This document shows positions 19,666 through 27,404 of a stretch of DNA of 46,279 bases, in pieces. The stretch is from the NCBI GenBank assembly GCA_001768515.1, contig MEOA01000040.1, positions 1-46,279 of the forward strand, given 5' to 3'. Source of the DNA: Bacteroidetes bacterium GWE2_42_24 (GTDB taxonomy: Bacteria; Bacteroidota; Bacteroidia; Bacteroidales; TTA-H9). The notes under the pieces were generated by a model. It worked only from the letters and a program-made list of their open reading frames with translations, was not told the DNA's origin and ran no database searches. The stretch's first letter is position 1, and every line of letters starts with the position of its first letter. Position numbers and translations under genes: made by a program.

Positions 19666-19720
19666 AAGACAACTAACCAAGTAAGAGACCAGAAAATCAA
19701 ATAACCCTATTAATTAAACC

Positions 19721-20611
19721 ATGAAAAAAAGCTTAATAACAATGATCATTGCCTTAGCGGCAATTTGCACAAATGCTCAGGAATCCAGTTTTTATTTCAG
19801 TTTGTATGGAGGTTTGGGAGTGGACATTGCTCCGGGGAAGATTAGTCTTCGAAGCGACAATATCCGCTACATCAACAATGGTGATTCAACAACTTACCAA
19901 TCCAATTTCAAAGAGGTTGATAACAATTTCGGCAAAGGTGCCCGTTTTGGATTTACGCTTGGTACCCGTATTACGAAAGCAATACCGGGACTATGCTTTC
20001 AGGTCAGTGTCTTCAAAAAATTTAAATCAACCTTAGCGTATGAATCTTATAAAAATGAAACATACGAGTATTACATGAATTTTTTTGTAAATCAGAAGAC
20101 CATAGAACAGTTTACCGGAAGTGCCATCTTTATCAATCCTGCTTTAGTAATTAGGTCAGAAACGGGGAAAATAAAACCCTATATGAAGCTTGGTGCTTTG
20201 TTGATGTTCTCAACTCTTGAAAGTGATATCACATTGAATGGAAGCACTAACATAACAAATTATTATCCAACCTTTGGAGCTTATCAGAAATTCGAATTTG
20301 AAACGGATCCCTCTTGGGGAGCTGATTTTGGTCTTGGAACGACCTTGTCGCTTACAGATGGACTTTCGGCATTTGGAGAAATTGATTTTCAGTATATAAA
20401 AACGTGGCCCACGAAAAGGACAATGGTTGAGTACACCGAGCAGGGATCAGACAAATTAAGTTCACTAACAGTTTCACAAAAAGAGACAGAGTTTGTGGAT
20501 GAGTTCGATACCAACTGGAAAGATAATCCAAACCAGCCTTCGAAGGACTTGAAGCCATCTGTTACCTTTAACAGTTTATCGATCAACGCAGGTATTATTT
20601 ACAGCTTTTAA
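19721..20611 (+). CDS. Outer-membrane beta-barrel protein
   Basis: 296 aa. The signal peptide is MKKSLITMIIALAAICTNAQ. The mature protein alternates polar and aromatic residues in barrel strands (FYFSLYGGLGVDI, ARFGFTLGTRI, YMKLGALLMFSTL, WGADFGLGTTLSL, GEIDFQYIKTW) and ends in SINAGIIYSF with a C-terminal Phe, the usual Bam recognition end. It is a porin-like or OmpA-barrel-type protein with no peptidoglycan-binding domain. The ligand and function are unknown. Expression comes from a clear promoter at 19627-19656 that overlaps one half of a 16-bp inverted repeat; the other half lies about 500 bp downstream of the gene. A long hairpin follows the stop codon. Confidence 0.8.
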   Translation: MKKSLITMIIALAAICTNAQESSFYFSLYGGLGVDIAPGKISLRSDNIRYINNGDSTTYQSNFKEVDNNFGKGARFGFTLGTRITKAIPGLCFQVSVFKKFKSTLAYESYKNETYEYYMNFFVNQKTIEQFTGSAIFINPALVIRSETGKIKPYMKLGALLMFSTLESDITLNGSTNITNYYPTFGAYQKFEFETDPSWGADFGLGTTLSLTDGLSAFGEIDFQYIKTWPTKRTMVEYTEQGSDKLSSLTVSQKETEFVDEFDTNWKDNPNQPSKDLKPSVTFNSLSINAGIIYSF

Positions 20612-20626
20612 AATTTGCAGGAAATA

Positions 20627-20663
20627 ATGAAATAAGCCTCCGCAAAGCGGAGGCTTATTTCAT
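20627..20663. terminator. Long hairpin terminator after the barrel gene
   Basis: ATGAAATAAGCCTCCGC (20627-20643) and its exact complement (20647-20663) form a 17-bp stem with an AAA loop. The A/T-rich outer part (AAATAA/TTATTT) substitutes for a T-run in both directions. It lies 15 bp after the stop. Confidence 0.75.
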
Positions 20664-21107
20664 GTTCAAACGGTAGCTATGGGGTTCTTCCTGAGAGTTG
20701 CGTGATTCACGCTGAAGACCAGATTATGAATGGGCAGGATTCTTTTAGCATAACCTTCAGACCTGAAGGACGAAATTTAACACATTCTGCAGGTAGTTAA
20801 TTATTCATCCGACAAATAGAACGTATTCTTGCATTCAATTCCCTGCAGAACCGGGAGAAGCCATTCTGTTACTTAACCAACCATTGTTTAAGATAATAAA
20901 TTTGCAGGCGAGGAAACTTTAACAGAGGGCTTTAACTGATCGGACAATTTTACCTCCGGCCAAATTTCCTGCACGAAATCAGAAGCAGATTTTCGCCTTC
21001 GTCGTTTTCCACAATTTAAACAATATTCCACATATAGTACATGTTTTTACACCTTACTCGATCCCTTTAAAAAAAATTTACACATTTTTTAAAATTTTTT
21101 AAGTAAC

Positions 21108-21123
21108 TTACTGTCACAAAAAT
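21108..21123. repeat. Right copy of the 16-bp inverted repeat
   Basis: TTACTGTCACAAAAAT is the exact reverse complement of 19650-19665, 1442 bp away. Here the outer base differs, so the minus strand reads GATTTTTG in place of the -7 box TATTTTTG. Confidence 0.8.
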
Positions 21124-21159
21124 CCATTTTTTAAGCAATTGATTATGTGTTATTTGCAG

Positions 21160-21214
21160 GTCTAAAATACACCCAAGAGGGACCAAAGATAGACCAAAGT
21201 TAGGTCAAAGATAG
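21160..21214. repeat. Tandem array of 11-bp units (array 2)
   Basis: Three strong units, ACCAAAGATAG (21182), ACCAAAGTTAG (21193) and GTCAAAGATAG (21204), are preceded in exact register by two degenerate ones, GTCTAAAATAC (21160) and ACCCAAGAGGG (21171). Each degenerate unit keeps 8 of 11 positions. On the minus strand every strong unit contains TATCTTTG or TAACTTTG, which matches TAnnTTTG, so the array is also a ladder of potential -7 elements spaced 11 bp apart. Shifted by one base, the unit GACCAAAGATA aligns with AACCGTAGATG of array 1. Confidence 0.75.
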
Positions 21215-21685
21215 CTTTTTCTTATGTATTGCATATTGTTGTAGTAATTATGGAGTATATTTTATATGAAGGAAAGATAACTGTATGTAATTTTTGGCAC
21301 AATTTTAGTGGTGTGAACATATCAGAGAGTTTTGACTCCTCAAAATCGGGGCAGAAACACTGTCGTTTGTTAAGGGACTCCTCCAACAGTTTTATATCGG
21401 GAATAAAATTCTATGCCAGTACAATGCTGGAAGCAATTCTGTCTGATCACTATGGTGGACGCGGTGGCACAGTGCAAACAATTATGATTTAAACACTTCT
21501 TTACCAGGCAATAACCATTGGTTAAAGAGAAATTCCGTATAGCCGTTGATTCTTACAGAGAAACAGGCTGTTGAACCTTAAAGAATCATTCAGAAATCAC
21601 CGGAGAAAACACAATCAACGCTATATCTTTCACCCAGATTCCGGTAGAACCACATAAGGAAACCTGACTATATTAAAAGGATGAT

Positions 21686-21693
21686 TACTTTTG
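21686..21693 (+). promoter_or_regulatory. -7 element of the antiporter promoter
   Basis: TACTTTTG matches TAnnTTTG, 19 bp before the ATG at 21713. No -33 TTG is seen at the expected distance. Confidence 0.55.
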
Positions 21694-21712
21694 CATAATT
21701 ATAGGGTCGTAA

Positions 21713-23857
21713 ATGGAGATTTTCTATAACAAACTTTTGCATGAGTTTAATCCGCCGTTCCAAAACTCGGTGCTGATGTTTGCTGTCATCCTGTTTATCA
21801 TACTCCTTTCGCCCATACTCCTGCGCAAAATGCGCATTCCCGGCATCATCGGATTGATCATCAGCGGGGTAATCATCGGGCCTCACGGCATGAACCTGAT
21901 TGAACGGAATTCAGCGATAGAGCTTTTCAGTACCATTGGATTGCTATACATCTTGTTTATTGCCGGATTGGAGTTAGATATGAATTCCTTCAGGCAGACA
22001 CGTTACAAGAGCATATTGTTTGGTTCAATGACATTTCTTATCCCCATGCTGATAGGCTATCCGGTCTGTCGCTACATACTGGATTATGGCGTTAGCGCGA
22101 GCTTAATTACAACCAGTTTATTCGCCACCCATACCCTTGTTGCATACCCGATTGTCAGCAGGATGGGGATTGCCCGTAATCAAAGTGTTGAAGTGACAGT
22201 CGGGGGTACGATCATTACTGATACGGCGGTACTTATCCTGCTGGCTGTCATCGTAGGATACAACACAGCAGGAAATGCAGCTCTGCTTTGGCCAAGGTTA
22301 ATCATCAGTTTCGGATTGTTTCTTGTGGTGGTATTGTACCTCATTCCGCGCATTTCGGCATGGTTCTTCAGTAAACTTGAGGCAGAGAAGCATTCCCATT
22401 ACATATACGTACTGTCAGTATTGTTTTTTTGTGCATTTTTGGCTGAATTGGCCGGACTTGAGCCCATCATAGGAGCCTTTGCTGCGGGGTTAGCACTGAA
22501 CCGACTGATTCCCGCGACCTCTTCGCTAATGAACAGGATTGAGTTCGCCGGCAATAGTCTCTTTATCCCATTTTTTCTGATCAGCGTCGGGATGTTGGTT
22601 GATCTGAGAGTGATATTCAGGGGACTTGATCTCTTGTTTGTTGCAGGAATTCTCATTGCTGTGGCGATCTTTTCCAAATGGGTTGCTGCATGGATAACTG
22701 CATCAATCCTGCGATACAGCCGATCGCAGCGGCAACTGATGTTTGGGCTCAGCACGGCAAGAGCAGCAGCTACACTGGCCATAATCCTTGTTGGGATCGA
22801 AAACAAAATCGTAGATGTCAGAGAACAGAATGCTATCATATTGCTTATTCTGGTCACCTGTCTGATCTCTTCCATCATCACTGAGGCAGCAGCCAAGAAA
22901 GTTGCCATCGAATCGGCAACAGCCGATGTTGATACCGCCCTCAACAACCGGAAACAAAAGTTTGTTGTTTTGCTGGCAAATCCTGTTACGATGGAACGTT
23001 TACTTGATTTAGCTATCAGCATGCACATACCCCGCAACACGACACCGATAACAGGCCTTGCGGTTGTAATCGATAATGAAGAAGCAGAGCGAAAGCTACT
23101 GGAGACGAGCAAATCGCTCGAGAAACTTCAACAACACCGGGCAGCAGCAGATTATAAGCTGGAGTTGAAGTGTACCATTGACCAGAATGTGGCCAGTGGA
23201 ATTAAACGCGCAACCACGGAAGTCTTTGCAACAGATCTGATTATTGGTTTTTCGGGTCGTAACAGACTTACTGACATATTGTTTGGCAAGACGATGCAAT
23301 ACATTATTGATCAGACAAGCCAAACCGTTTATGTCAGCGGATTAATGTCACCTATCAATATCCACAACCGGCTTCTGCTCTTTATGCCTCCCTTTATTGA
23401 AAAGGATAAAAGCATTTCATCACTCCTTACTAACATTATGCAACTGGCCTCAGATCAAGGTATGAAATTGCTGCTGTATGCATCGGCTGCCACAGAGAGC
23501 GCGATTAAAAACTGGCTTCACCAAACAAAAAACGGTCAGACGCCTGCCTACAATTCTTTCCCTGGGTGGGAATCATTTGAGCATATTCAGCATGACATTC
23601 TTAGCAACGACATCATTGTAATGATAATACCCCGTTTTGATACCGTCGCCTATAGCGTATCACAGAACGCCCTGCTGGAGCGGGTTGAAAAAATGGCTGA
23701 AAAAACCAGTTTTATGCTTGTATACCCCGGAAGACACTTTACCGGACACAGTGCCCTGACGGGTGATTTCTCCACCAGATATATTGGCAACAGGGTTGAT
23801 CATTTTGCTAAAAGCGCTAAAGACATCCTAAAATCATTTGAAGATAAGACGAAATAA
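21713..23857 (+). CDS. CPA2-family cation/proton antiporter with a C-terminal USP-like region
   Basis: 714 aa. The first 400 residues form a Na+/H+ exchanger (Kef/CPA2-type) membrane domain of about 12 helices. Recognisable parts are RIPGIIGLIISGVIIGPHG, LLYILFIAGLELD, the unwound-helix region VGGTIITDTAVLILL with its functional Asp, and GAFAAGLALNRLIP. The remaining 300 residues are soluble and look like two universal-stress-protein-like repeats (VVLLANPVTMERLLDLAISMH and LLLFMPPFIEKDKSISSLLTNIMQLA). There is no TrkA-N domain, so it is not a KefB/KefC potassium channel-transporter in the strict sense. Transport of Na+ or K+ against H+ at the inner membrane is inferred from the family. The soluble tail probably senses a nucleotide or cell state. 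Confidence 0.88.
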   Translation: MEIFYNKLLHEFNPPFQNSVLMFAVILFIILLSPILLRKMRIPGIIGLIISGVIIGPHGMNLIERNSAIELFSTIGLLYILFIAGLELDMNSFRQTRYKSILFGSMTFLIPMLIGYPVCRYILDYGVSASLITTSLFATHTLVAYPIVSRMGIARNQSVEVTVGGTIITDTAVLILLAVIVGYNTAGNAALLWPRLIISFGLFLVVVLYLIPRISAWFFSKLEAEKHSHYIYVLSVLFFCAFLAELAGLEPIIGAFAAGLALNRLIPATSSLMNRIEFAGNSLFIPFFLISVGMLVDLRVIFRGLDLLFVAGILIAVAIFSKWVAAWITASILRYSRSQRQLMFGLSTARAAATLAIILVGIENKIVDVREQNAIILLILVTCLISSIITEAAAKKVAIESATADVDTALNNRKQKFVVLLANPVTMERLLDLAISMHIPRNTTPITGLAVVIDNEEAERKLLETSKSLEKLQQHRAAADYKLELKCTIDQNVASGIKRATTEVFATDLIIGFSGRNRLTDILFGKTMQYIIDQTSQTVYVSGLMSPINIHNRLLLFMPPFIEKDKSISSLLTNIMQLASDQGMKLLLYASAATESAIKNWLHQTKNGQTPAYNSFPGWESFEHIQHDILSNDIIVMIIPRFDTVAYSVSQNALLERVEKMAEKTSFMLVYPGRHFTGHSALTGDFSTRYIGNRVDHFAKSAKDILKSFEDKTK

Positions 23858-23860
23858 CGC

Positions 23861-23876
23861 GGGATGTATTCATCCC
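23861..23876. other. Short hairpin between antiporter and lpxH
   Basis: GGGATG and CATCCC form a 6-bp stem with loop TATT, 3 bp after the antiporter stop. With no good T-run it is at best a weak terminator, and readthrough into lpxH is plausible. Confidence 0.4.
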
Positions 23877-23931
23877 ACTATTGATTTTAAATCGCATACA
23901 CTTAACACTTTCAATACGCATATTTAAATTG

Positions 23932-24750
23932 ATGGACTTAACCTCAGGAAAAAAAATTTACTTCACGTCAGATCATCACTTCGGAATTCCCGACAGAACC
24001 AAAAGCCTTGAACGTGAACTCCGTTTTGTGAGATGGCTGGAGTATATTGCCCCTGCTGCACAGGAATTGTACATCATGGGTGATTTATTTGACTTCTGGT
24101 TTGAATACCATCAGGTGGTTCCCCGGGGTTATACTATCCTGCTGGGAGCCTTATCCAATCTGGTGAAAAATGGAATCCCGGTTCATTACTTCCGGGGAAA
24201 CCATGACATGTGGGCCTTCAACTACTTTGAAGAAGAACTTGGGTTCAGCATGTACCGCGATCCTGTTACCAAAAAAATAGGAGACAAGACCTTTTACCTG
24301 GCACATGGTGATGGCCTTGGTTCAGGCGATCAGGGTTATAAATTTCTAAAGAGCGTATTTGGTTCACCAATCAACCAATGGCTTTTCCGGCAAATTCATC
24401 CTGATCTGGCTTTTCGAATTGCCTTGTTTTGGTCACGCAGAAGCCGTTATGCCAACATTGCCCGTGAAGGAAAGGAAGAGGCCGAAGGACGTTACAACAA
24501 TGATTTATGGCTGAGAGCAGAACGACTGCCGCGCTTCACGGAAGAGATGCACCAACTGCACCCTGAAATCGACAACTTCATTTTTGGTCACTGGCACCTG
24601 CCCGTACACCTGACCTTCGGGCAGTCCAACTACTACAACATCGGTGACTGGATATCGTGGTTTAGTTATTTGGAATTTGACGGGGAAAAAGTCTCTTCGC
24701 GCTGTTTTGAAAAAGCTGACCTGGTTTTCCCGCTTGATATTCAACCCTAA
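23932..24750 (+). CDS. lpxH: UDP-2,3-diacylglucosamine diphosphatase
   Basis: 272 aa, a calcineurin-like metallophosphoesterase of lipid A synthesis. It cleaves UDP-2,3-diacylglucosamine to lipid X and UMP at the inner-membrane surface. The dinuclear metal motifs are all present: SDHHFG (D14, H16), MGDLFDFWFEY (D51), RGNHD (N90, H91), AHGDG (H125) and a late GHWHLPVH. The FWFEY block and the HGDGLGSGDQGYK segment are typical of Bacteroidota LpxH. The length fits. The ATG at 23932 starts MDLTSGKKIYFTSD; an upstream extension would add an unconserved stretch. It follows the antiporter by 74 bp. Confidence 0.92.
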   Translation: MDLTSGKKIYFTSDHHFGIPDRTKSLERELRFVRWLEYIAPAAQELYIMGDLFDFWFEYHQVVPRGYTILLGALSNLVKNGIPVHYFRGNHDMWAFNYFEEELGFSMYRDPVTKKIGDKTFYLAHGDGLGSGDQGYKFLKSVFGSPINQWLFRQIHPDLAFRIALFWSRRSRYANIAREGKEEAEGRYNNDLWLRAERLPRFTEEMHQLHPEIDNFIFGHWHLPVHLTFGQSNYYNIGDWISWFSYLEFDGEKVSSRCFEKADLVFPLDIQP

Positions 24751-24864
24751 ATAAATCATTCAGGCTAAAGCCAAAAAAATTCCAACAAGCATAAAAGCCT
24801 TTGTCCAGCCCGAAATGAATATGATCTACCTAAATCAGTTCATCACTGCGCACAGGAAAAACCC

Positions 24865-24872
24865 TATTTTTG
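24865..24872 (+). promoter_or_regulatory. -7 element of the M20 peptidase promoter
   Basis: TATTTTTG matches TAnnTTTG, 24 bp before the ATG at 24897. It overlaps the ATG-less upstream frame, which supports the later start. No -33 element was found. Confidence 0.55.
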
Positions 24873-24896
24873 CATCTTAACATTAAAATTGTCATC

Positions 24897-26270
24897 ATGG
24901 ATTTCATTAAATCTTATATTGAACAAAATAAAGACCGTTTTCTCGAGGAATTATTCGGATTGCTTCGCATCCCTTCAATTAGCTCATTAGCTGACCATAA
25001 ACCCGACATGTACAAGGCTGCCGGGTATTGGAAAAAGGTCTTGCTCGCCGCCGGTGCCGACAAGGCAGAGCTATATGAAACACCAGGTAATCCGGTAATA
25101 TATGGTGAGAAGATCATCGACCCCTTGTATCCTACCATTTTGATTTATGCTCACATGGACGTTATGCCCATCGACCCCATAAATCTATGGAATTCGCAGC
25201 CTTTCGAACCCGAGATCAGGGAAGGCAGGATATGGGGACGGGGCGCCGATGATGATAAAGGGCAAAGTTTCATGCATGCCAAGGCTTTTGAGCTTATGAT
25301 GCAGTCAGGGGAAATGAACTGCAACGTCAAATTCATGATTGAGGGTGAAGAAGAGATTGGGTCACCCAACATGGGAGCATGGTGTGAGGCACATAAGGAA
25401 ATGCTGCAGGCTGATGTCATCCTTGTATCAGATACCGGCATGATTGCCACTGATATACCAAGTATAACCGCGGGTCTGCGCGGGTTAGCCTACCTTGAGG
25501 TAGAAGTCACCGGACCAGACCGTGACCTCCATTCAGGGATTTTTGGCGGAGCCGTTGCAAACCCTGCCAATATACTTGCGAAGATGATCGCCTCCCTGCA
25601 TGATGAAAAAAACAGGATTACCATCCCTGGTTTCTATGATGATGTAATGGTGGTAAGCACCGGGGAAAGGGAGGCCATGGCGAAAGCTCCTTTTAGCCTC
25701 GTAAATTATAAAAAGGCCATCGGCATAGATCAGGAATGGGGAGAAGAAGGATTTACCACCACCGAAAGAACGGGCATCAGGCCAACCCTTGATGTATGCG
25801 GTATGTGGAGCGGGTATACAGGCGAAGGAGCCAAGACAGTACTCCCATCGAAGGCTTATGCAAAAATTTCGATGCGACTAGTTCCCAATCAGGATTATAA
25901 GAAAATAAGCAGGCTGTTTGAAGCGCATTTTATGAAAATTGCACCTCCGTACGTAAAGGTAAAAGTTACCGATCTACATGGCGGACAAGGCTATGTAGCT
26001 CCTATCGACATGCCGGCCTGGAAAGCCGCCGATAAGGCCTATATGGAAACCTTCGGGAAACTTCCCATTCCTACCCGCAGTGGAGGAAGTATTCCAATCA
26101 TCAGTACATTCGAGCAGGTACTGGGGATCAAATCATTGCTTATGGGATTTGGACTGGAATCGGATGCCATTCACTCGCCGAACGAGAACTTTCCACTCGA
26201 AAACTTTTACAAGGGGATTGAAACAATTGCCCATTTCTACAAGCACTTTGCCATAGAAATGAAAAAATAA
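24897..26270 (+). CDS. M20-family metallopeptidase (dipeptidase-like)
   Basis: 457 aa, a cytoplasmic di-zinc peptidase. The catalytic block AHMDVMP supplies H86 and D88, GRGADDDKGQ the bridging Asp, and EGEEEIGSPN (about 149-158) the general-base Glu and a zinc ligand. SDTG, LHSGIFGGAVANPAN and the C-terminal RSGGSIPII and HSPNENF complete the M20 pattern. The lid domain (about 200-360) is intact. The best match by pattern is the carnosinase/PepV-like dipeptidase branch, so dipeptide hydrolysis is likely, but substrate choice cannot be read from sequence. The unknown 155-aa gene starts 20 bp after the stop and is probably cotranscribed. Confidence 0.9.
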   Translation: MDFIKSYIEQNKDRFLEELFGLLRIPSISSLADHKPDMYKAAGYWKKVLLAAGADKAELYETPGNPVIYGEKIIDPLYPTILIYAHMDVMPIDPINLWNSQPFEPEIREGRIWGRGADDDKGQSFMHAKAFELMMQSGEMNCNVKFMIEGEEEIGSPNMGAWCEAHKEMLQADVILVSDTGMIATDIPSITAGLRGLAYLEVEVTGPDRDLHSGIFGGAVANPANILAKMIASLHDEKNRITIPGFYDDVMVVSTGEREAMAKAPFSLVNYKKAIGIDQEWGEEGFTTTERTGIRPTLDVCGMWSGYTGEGAKTVLPSKAYAKISMRLVPNQDYKKISRLFEAHFMKIAPPYVKVKVTDLHGGQGYVAPIDMPAWKAADKAYMETFGKLPIPTRSGGSIPIISTFEQVLGIKSLLMGFGLESDAIHSPNENFPLENFYKGIETIAHFYKHFAIEMKK

Positions 26271-26290
26271 CAATCATTCATCGTTGCATT

Positions 26291-26758
26291 ATGGATAATG
26301 AACAACAGGAATTTGAACGTAATCTGGAGAAACTGATTTCCCTTTTTCGCAAGTTGCGCGACAGGGGAGAAATGCCGGGTGAATTTGAGGGAATGGATCA
26401 AAACATGCGTCAGAGCATGGACTTTTTGATTCAGAATTTTGAGATGATGAAGAAAGATCCATCCGCAGGTGAGGCCCTCAGAAACATCGGTATCCCGTTT
26501 AAACAAATGATCGCAGGACTGGTTAAAAATCTGAGTGAACAGTTGGGTGAAGACTCCGATGCATTGGATGAAGCTAAAAAAACCGCCTTTCCGGAACCAG
26601 TTGTAAAAGAGGCAACACAGGTTGAAGTAGGTGCTTTTACCAGAAGGTTGGTTCAGATAGACTCAATCCTTTCCAAAGGTAACCTACCGGAAGAAGATAT
26701 TGATACGTTGCTTGACGAAAGGATCAGAATTCTTGAGAAACTGAATTCGGGCAAATAG
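26291..26758 (+). CDS. Hypothetical helical protein downstream of the M20 peptidase
   Basis: 155 aa, not recognised. It is highly charged and predicted to be helical, with no signal peptide, membrane segment or Cys cluster. Noticeable parts are an N-terminal heptad-like stretch (FERNLEKLISLFRKLRDRG), a central EALRNIGIPFKQMIAGLVKNLSEQLGED and a C-terminal helix (DIDTLLDERIRILEKLN). It lies 20 bp after the peptidase gene and ahead of a strong terminator, so the two form one operon. An accessory or regulatory role tied to the peptidase is possible but unsupported by any motif. Confidence 0.7.
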   Translation: MDNEQQEFERNLEKLISLFRKLRDRGEMPGEFEGMDQNMRQSMDFLIQNFEMMKKDPSAGEALRNIGIPFKQMIAGLVKNLSEQLGEDSDALDEAKKTAFPEPVVKEATQVEVGAFTRRLVQIDSILSKGNLPEEDIDTLLDERIRILEKLNSGK

Positions 26759-26781
26759 TTGCTGTTATCACACCATCATAT

Positions 26782-26823
26782 AACACCGGGCAGGTCAATT
26801 GAACCTGCCCGGTGTTGTTTTTT
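26782..26823 (+). terminator. Rho-independent terminator of the M20 operon
   Basis: AACACCGGGCAGGT (26782-26795) and ACCTGCCCGGTGTT (26803-26816) form a perfect 14-bp stem with a 7-nt loop, followed by GTTTTTTT. Confidence 0.93.
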
Positions 26824-26856
26824 TCCGCTATTCATAGGTTCCTGATAAAAACTATT

Positions 26857-26864
26857 TATATTTG
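26857..26864 (+). promoter_or_regulatory. -7 element of the 143-aa gene
   Basis: TATATTTG matches TAnnTTTG, 24 bp before the ATG at 26889. The in-frame TTG at 26880 is less likely than this ATG. Confidence 0.55.
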
Positions 26865-26888
26865 CTCGGAACATGATAATTGGCCAAG

Positions 26889-27320
26889 ATGAAAAAAATA
26901 ATTTCCATAGAACTTTCTGATGATCAATGCGAAAAACTTATTGCATCGATTTATATGGCAGGATGGATCACGACTGCACATCTCGAAGATGATGAGTCAG
27001 GCCCGTTCAATGACCTGGAGCAGACTATTCTTGAACAATTTACCAGACAGGGACTGACAGAACATACGGTACTGAACGAAGCAACCGGCGGATATAGCTT
27101 TACAGAAAAAGCCTCTGAAGAATTTGATAAAATTCTTGAAGAGTATGATGACGTTACCTTCTGGGAAGAGCTATCAACCCGTTTAGCGGAAAGAGATGTA
27201 AACCTCATGAAATTATCAGGAAGCGAGAAAGCAGAAAAAATTATGCTCCTCGCCGATAAATATGATCTTGAACTAGAAAAAAATGGGCTTAAAAACGTGT
27301 TTATTAAGAATAAACAGTGA
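26889..27320 (+). CDS. Hypothetical acidic cytoplasmic protein
   Basis: 143 aa, not recognised. It is strongly acidic in the middle (HLEDDESGPFNDLEQTI, SEEFDKILEEYDDVTFWEEL), mixed alpha-beta, and has no signal peptide or membrane segment. The start at 26889 (MKKIISIELSDDQC) is preferred over a TTG nine bases upstream. It has its own -7 element and stands 84 bp before the hybrid kinase gene with no terminator between, so readthrough into the kinase is possible. Nothing in the sequence indicates a function. Confidence 0.65.
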   Translation: MKKIISIELSDDQCEKLIASIYMAGWITTAHLEDDESGPFNDLEQTILEQFTRQGLTEHTVLNEATGGYSFTEKASEEFDKILEEYDDVTFWEELSTRLAERDVNLMKLSGSEKAEKIMLLADKYDLELEKNGLKNVFIKNKQ

Positions 27321-27404
27321 CATATACCTGCAATCAGGGGCATTTGCAAAAACGAACCAATAAACGCCAAAAACGCGCATCCATGCGCCTTCGAAACAAA
27401 AGCT

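Larger units (their letters stand above)
20664..21685. other. Long gene-free stretch upstream of the antiporter
   Basis: About 1.0 kb without a supported gene. It holds a very AT-rich tract (21060-21103), the right copy of the 16-bp inverted repeat (21108-21123) and the 11-bp tandem array (21160-21214). A small frame at 21250-21492 (ATG start) has no ribosome-binding site, no -7 box and no recognised similarity. An isolated TAAATTTG at 20897-20904 has no -33 partner and no gene after it. Confidence 0.6.

Noticed and set aside
20897..20904. TAAATTTG as a promoter
   Set aside because: No -33 element at the right distance and no gene downstream.
21284..21300. TTTTTGGCACAATTTT as a sigma-54 -24/-12 promoter
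   Set aside because: TGGCAC is present but no TTGC follows at the required spacing.
21250..21492. Possible 80-aa gene just right of the 11-bp array
   Set aside because: No ribosome-binding site, no -7 box, odd composition and no recognised motif. Kept as non-coding.
22399..23112. 237-codon open frame on the minus strand
   Set aside because: It lies entirely inside the antiporter gene, is low-complexity (Ser/Ala-rich) and has no start signals, so it is a shadow frame.
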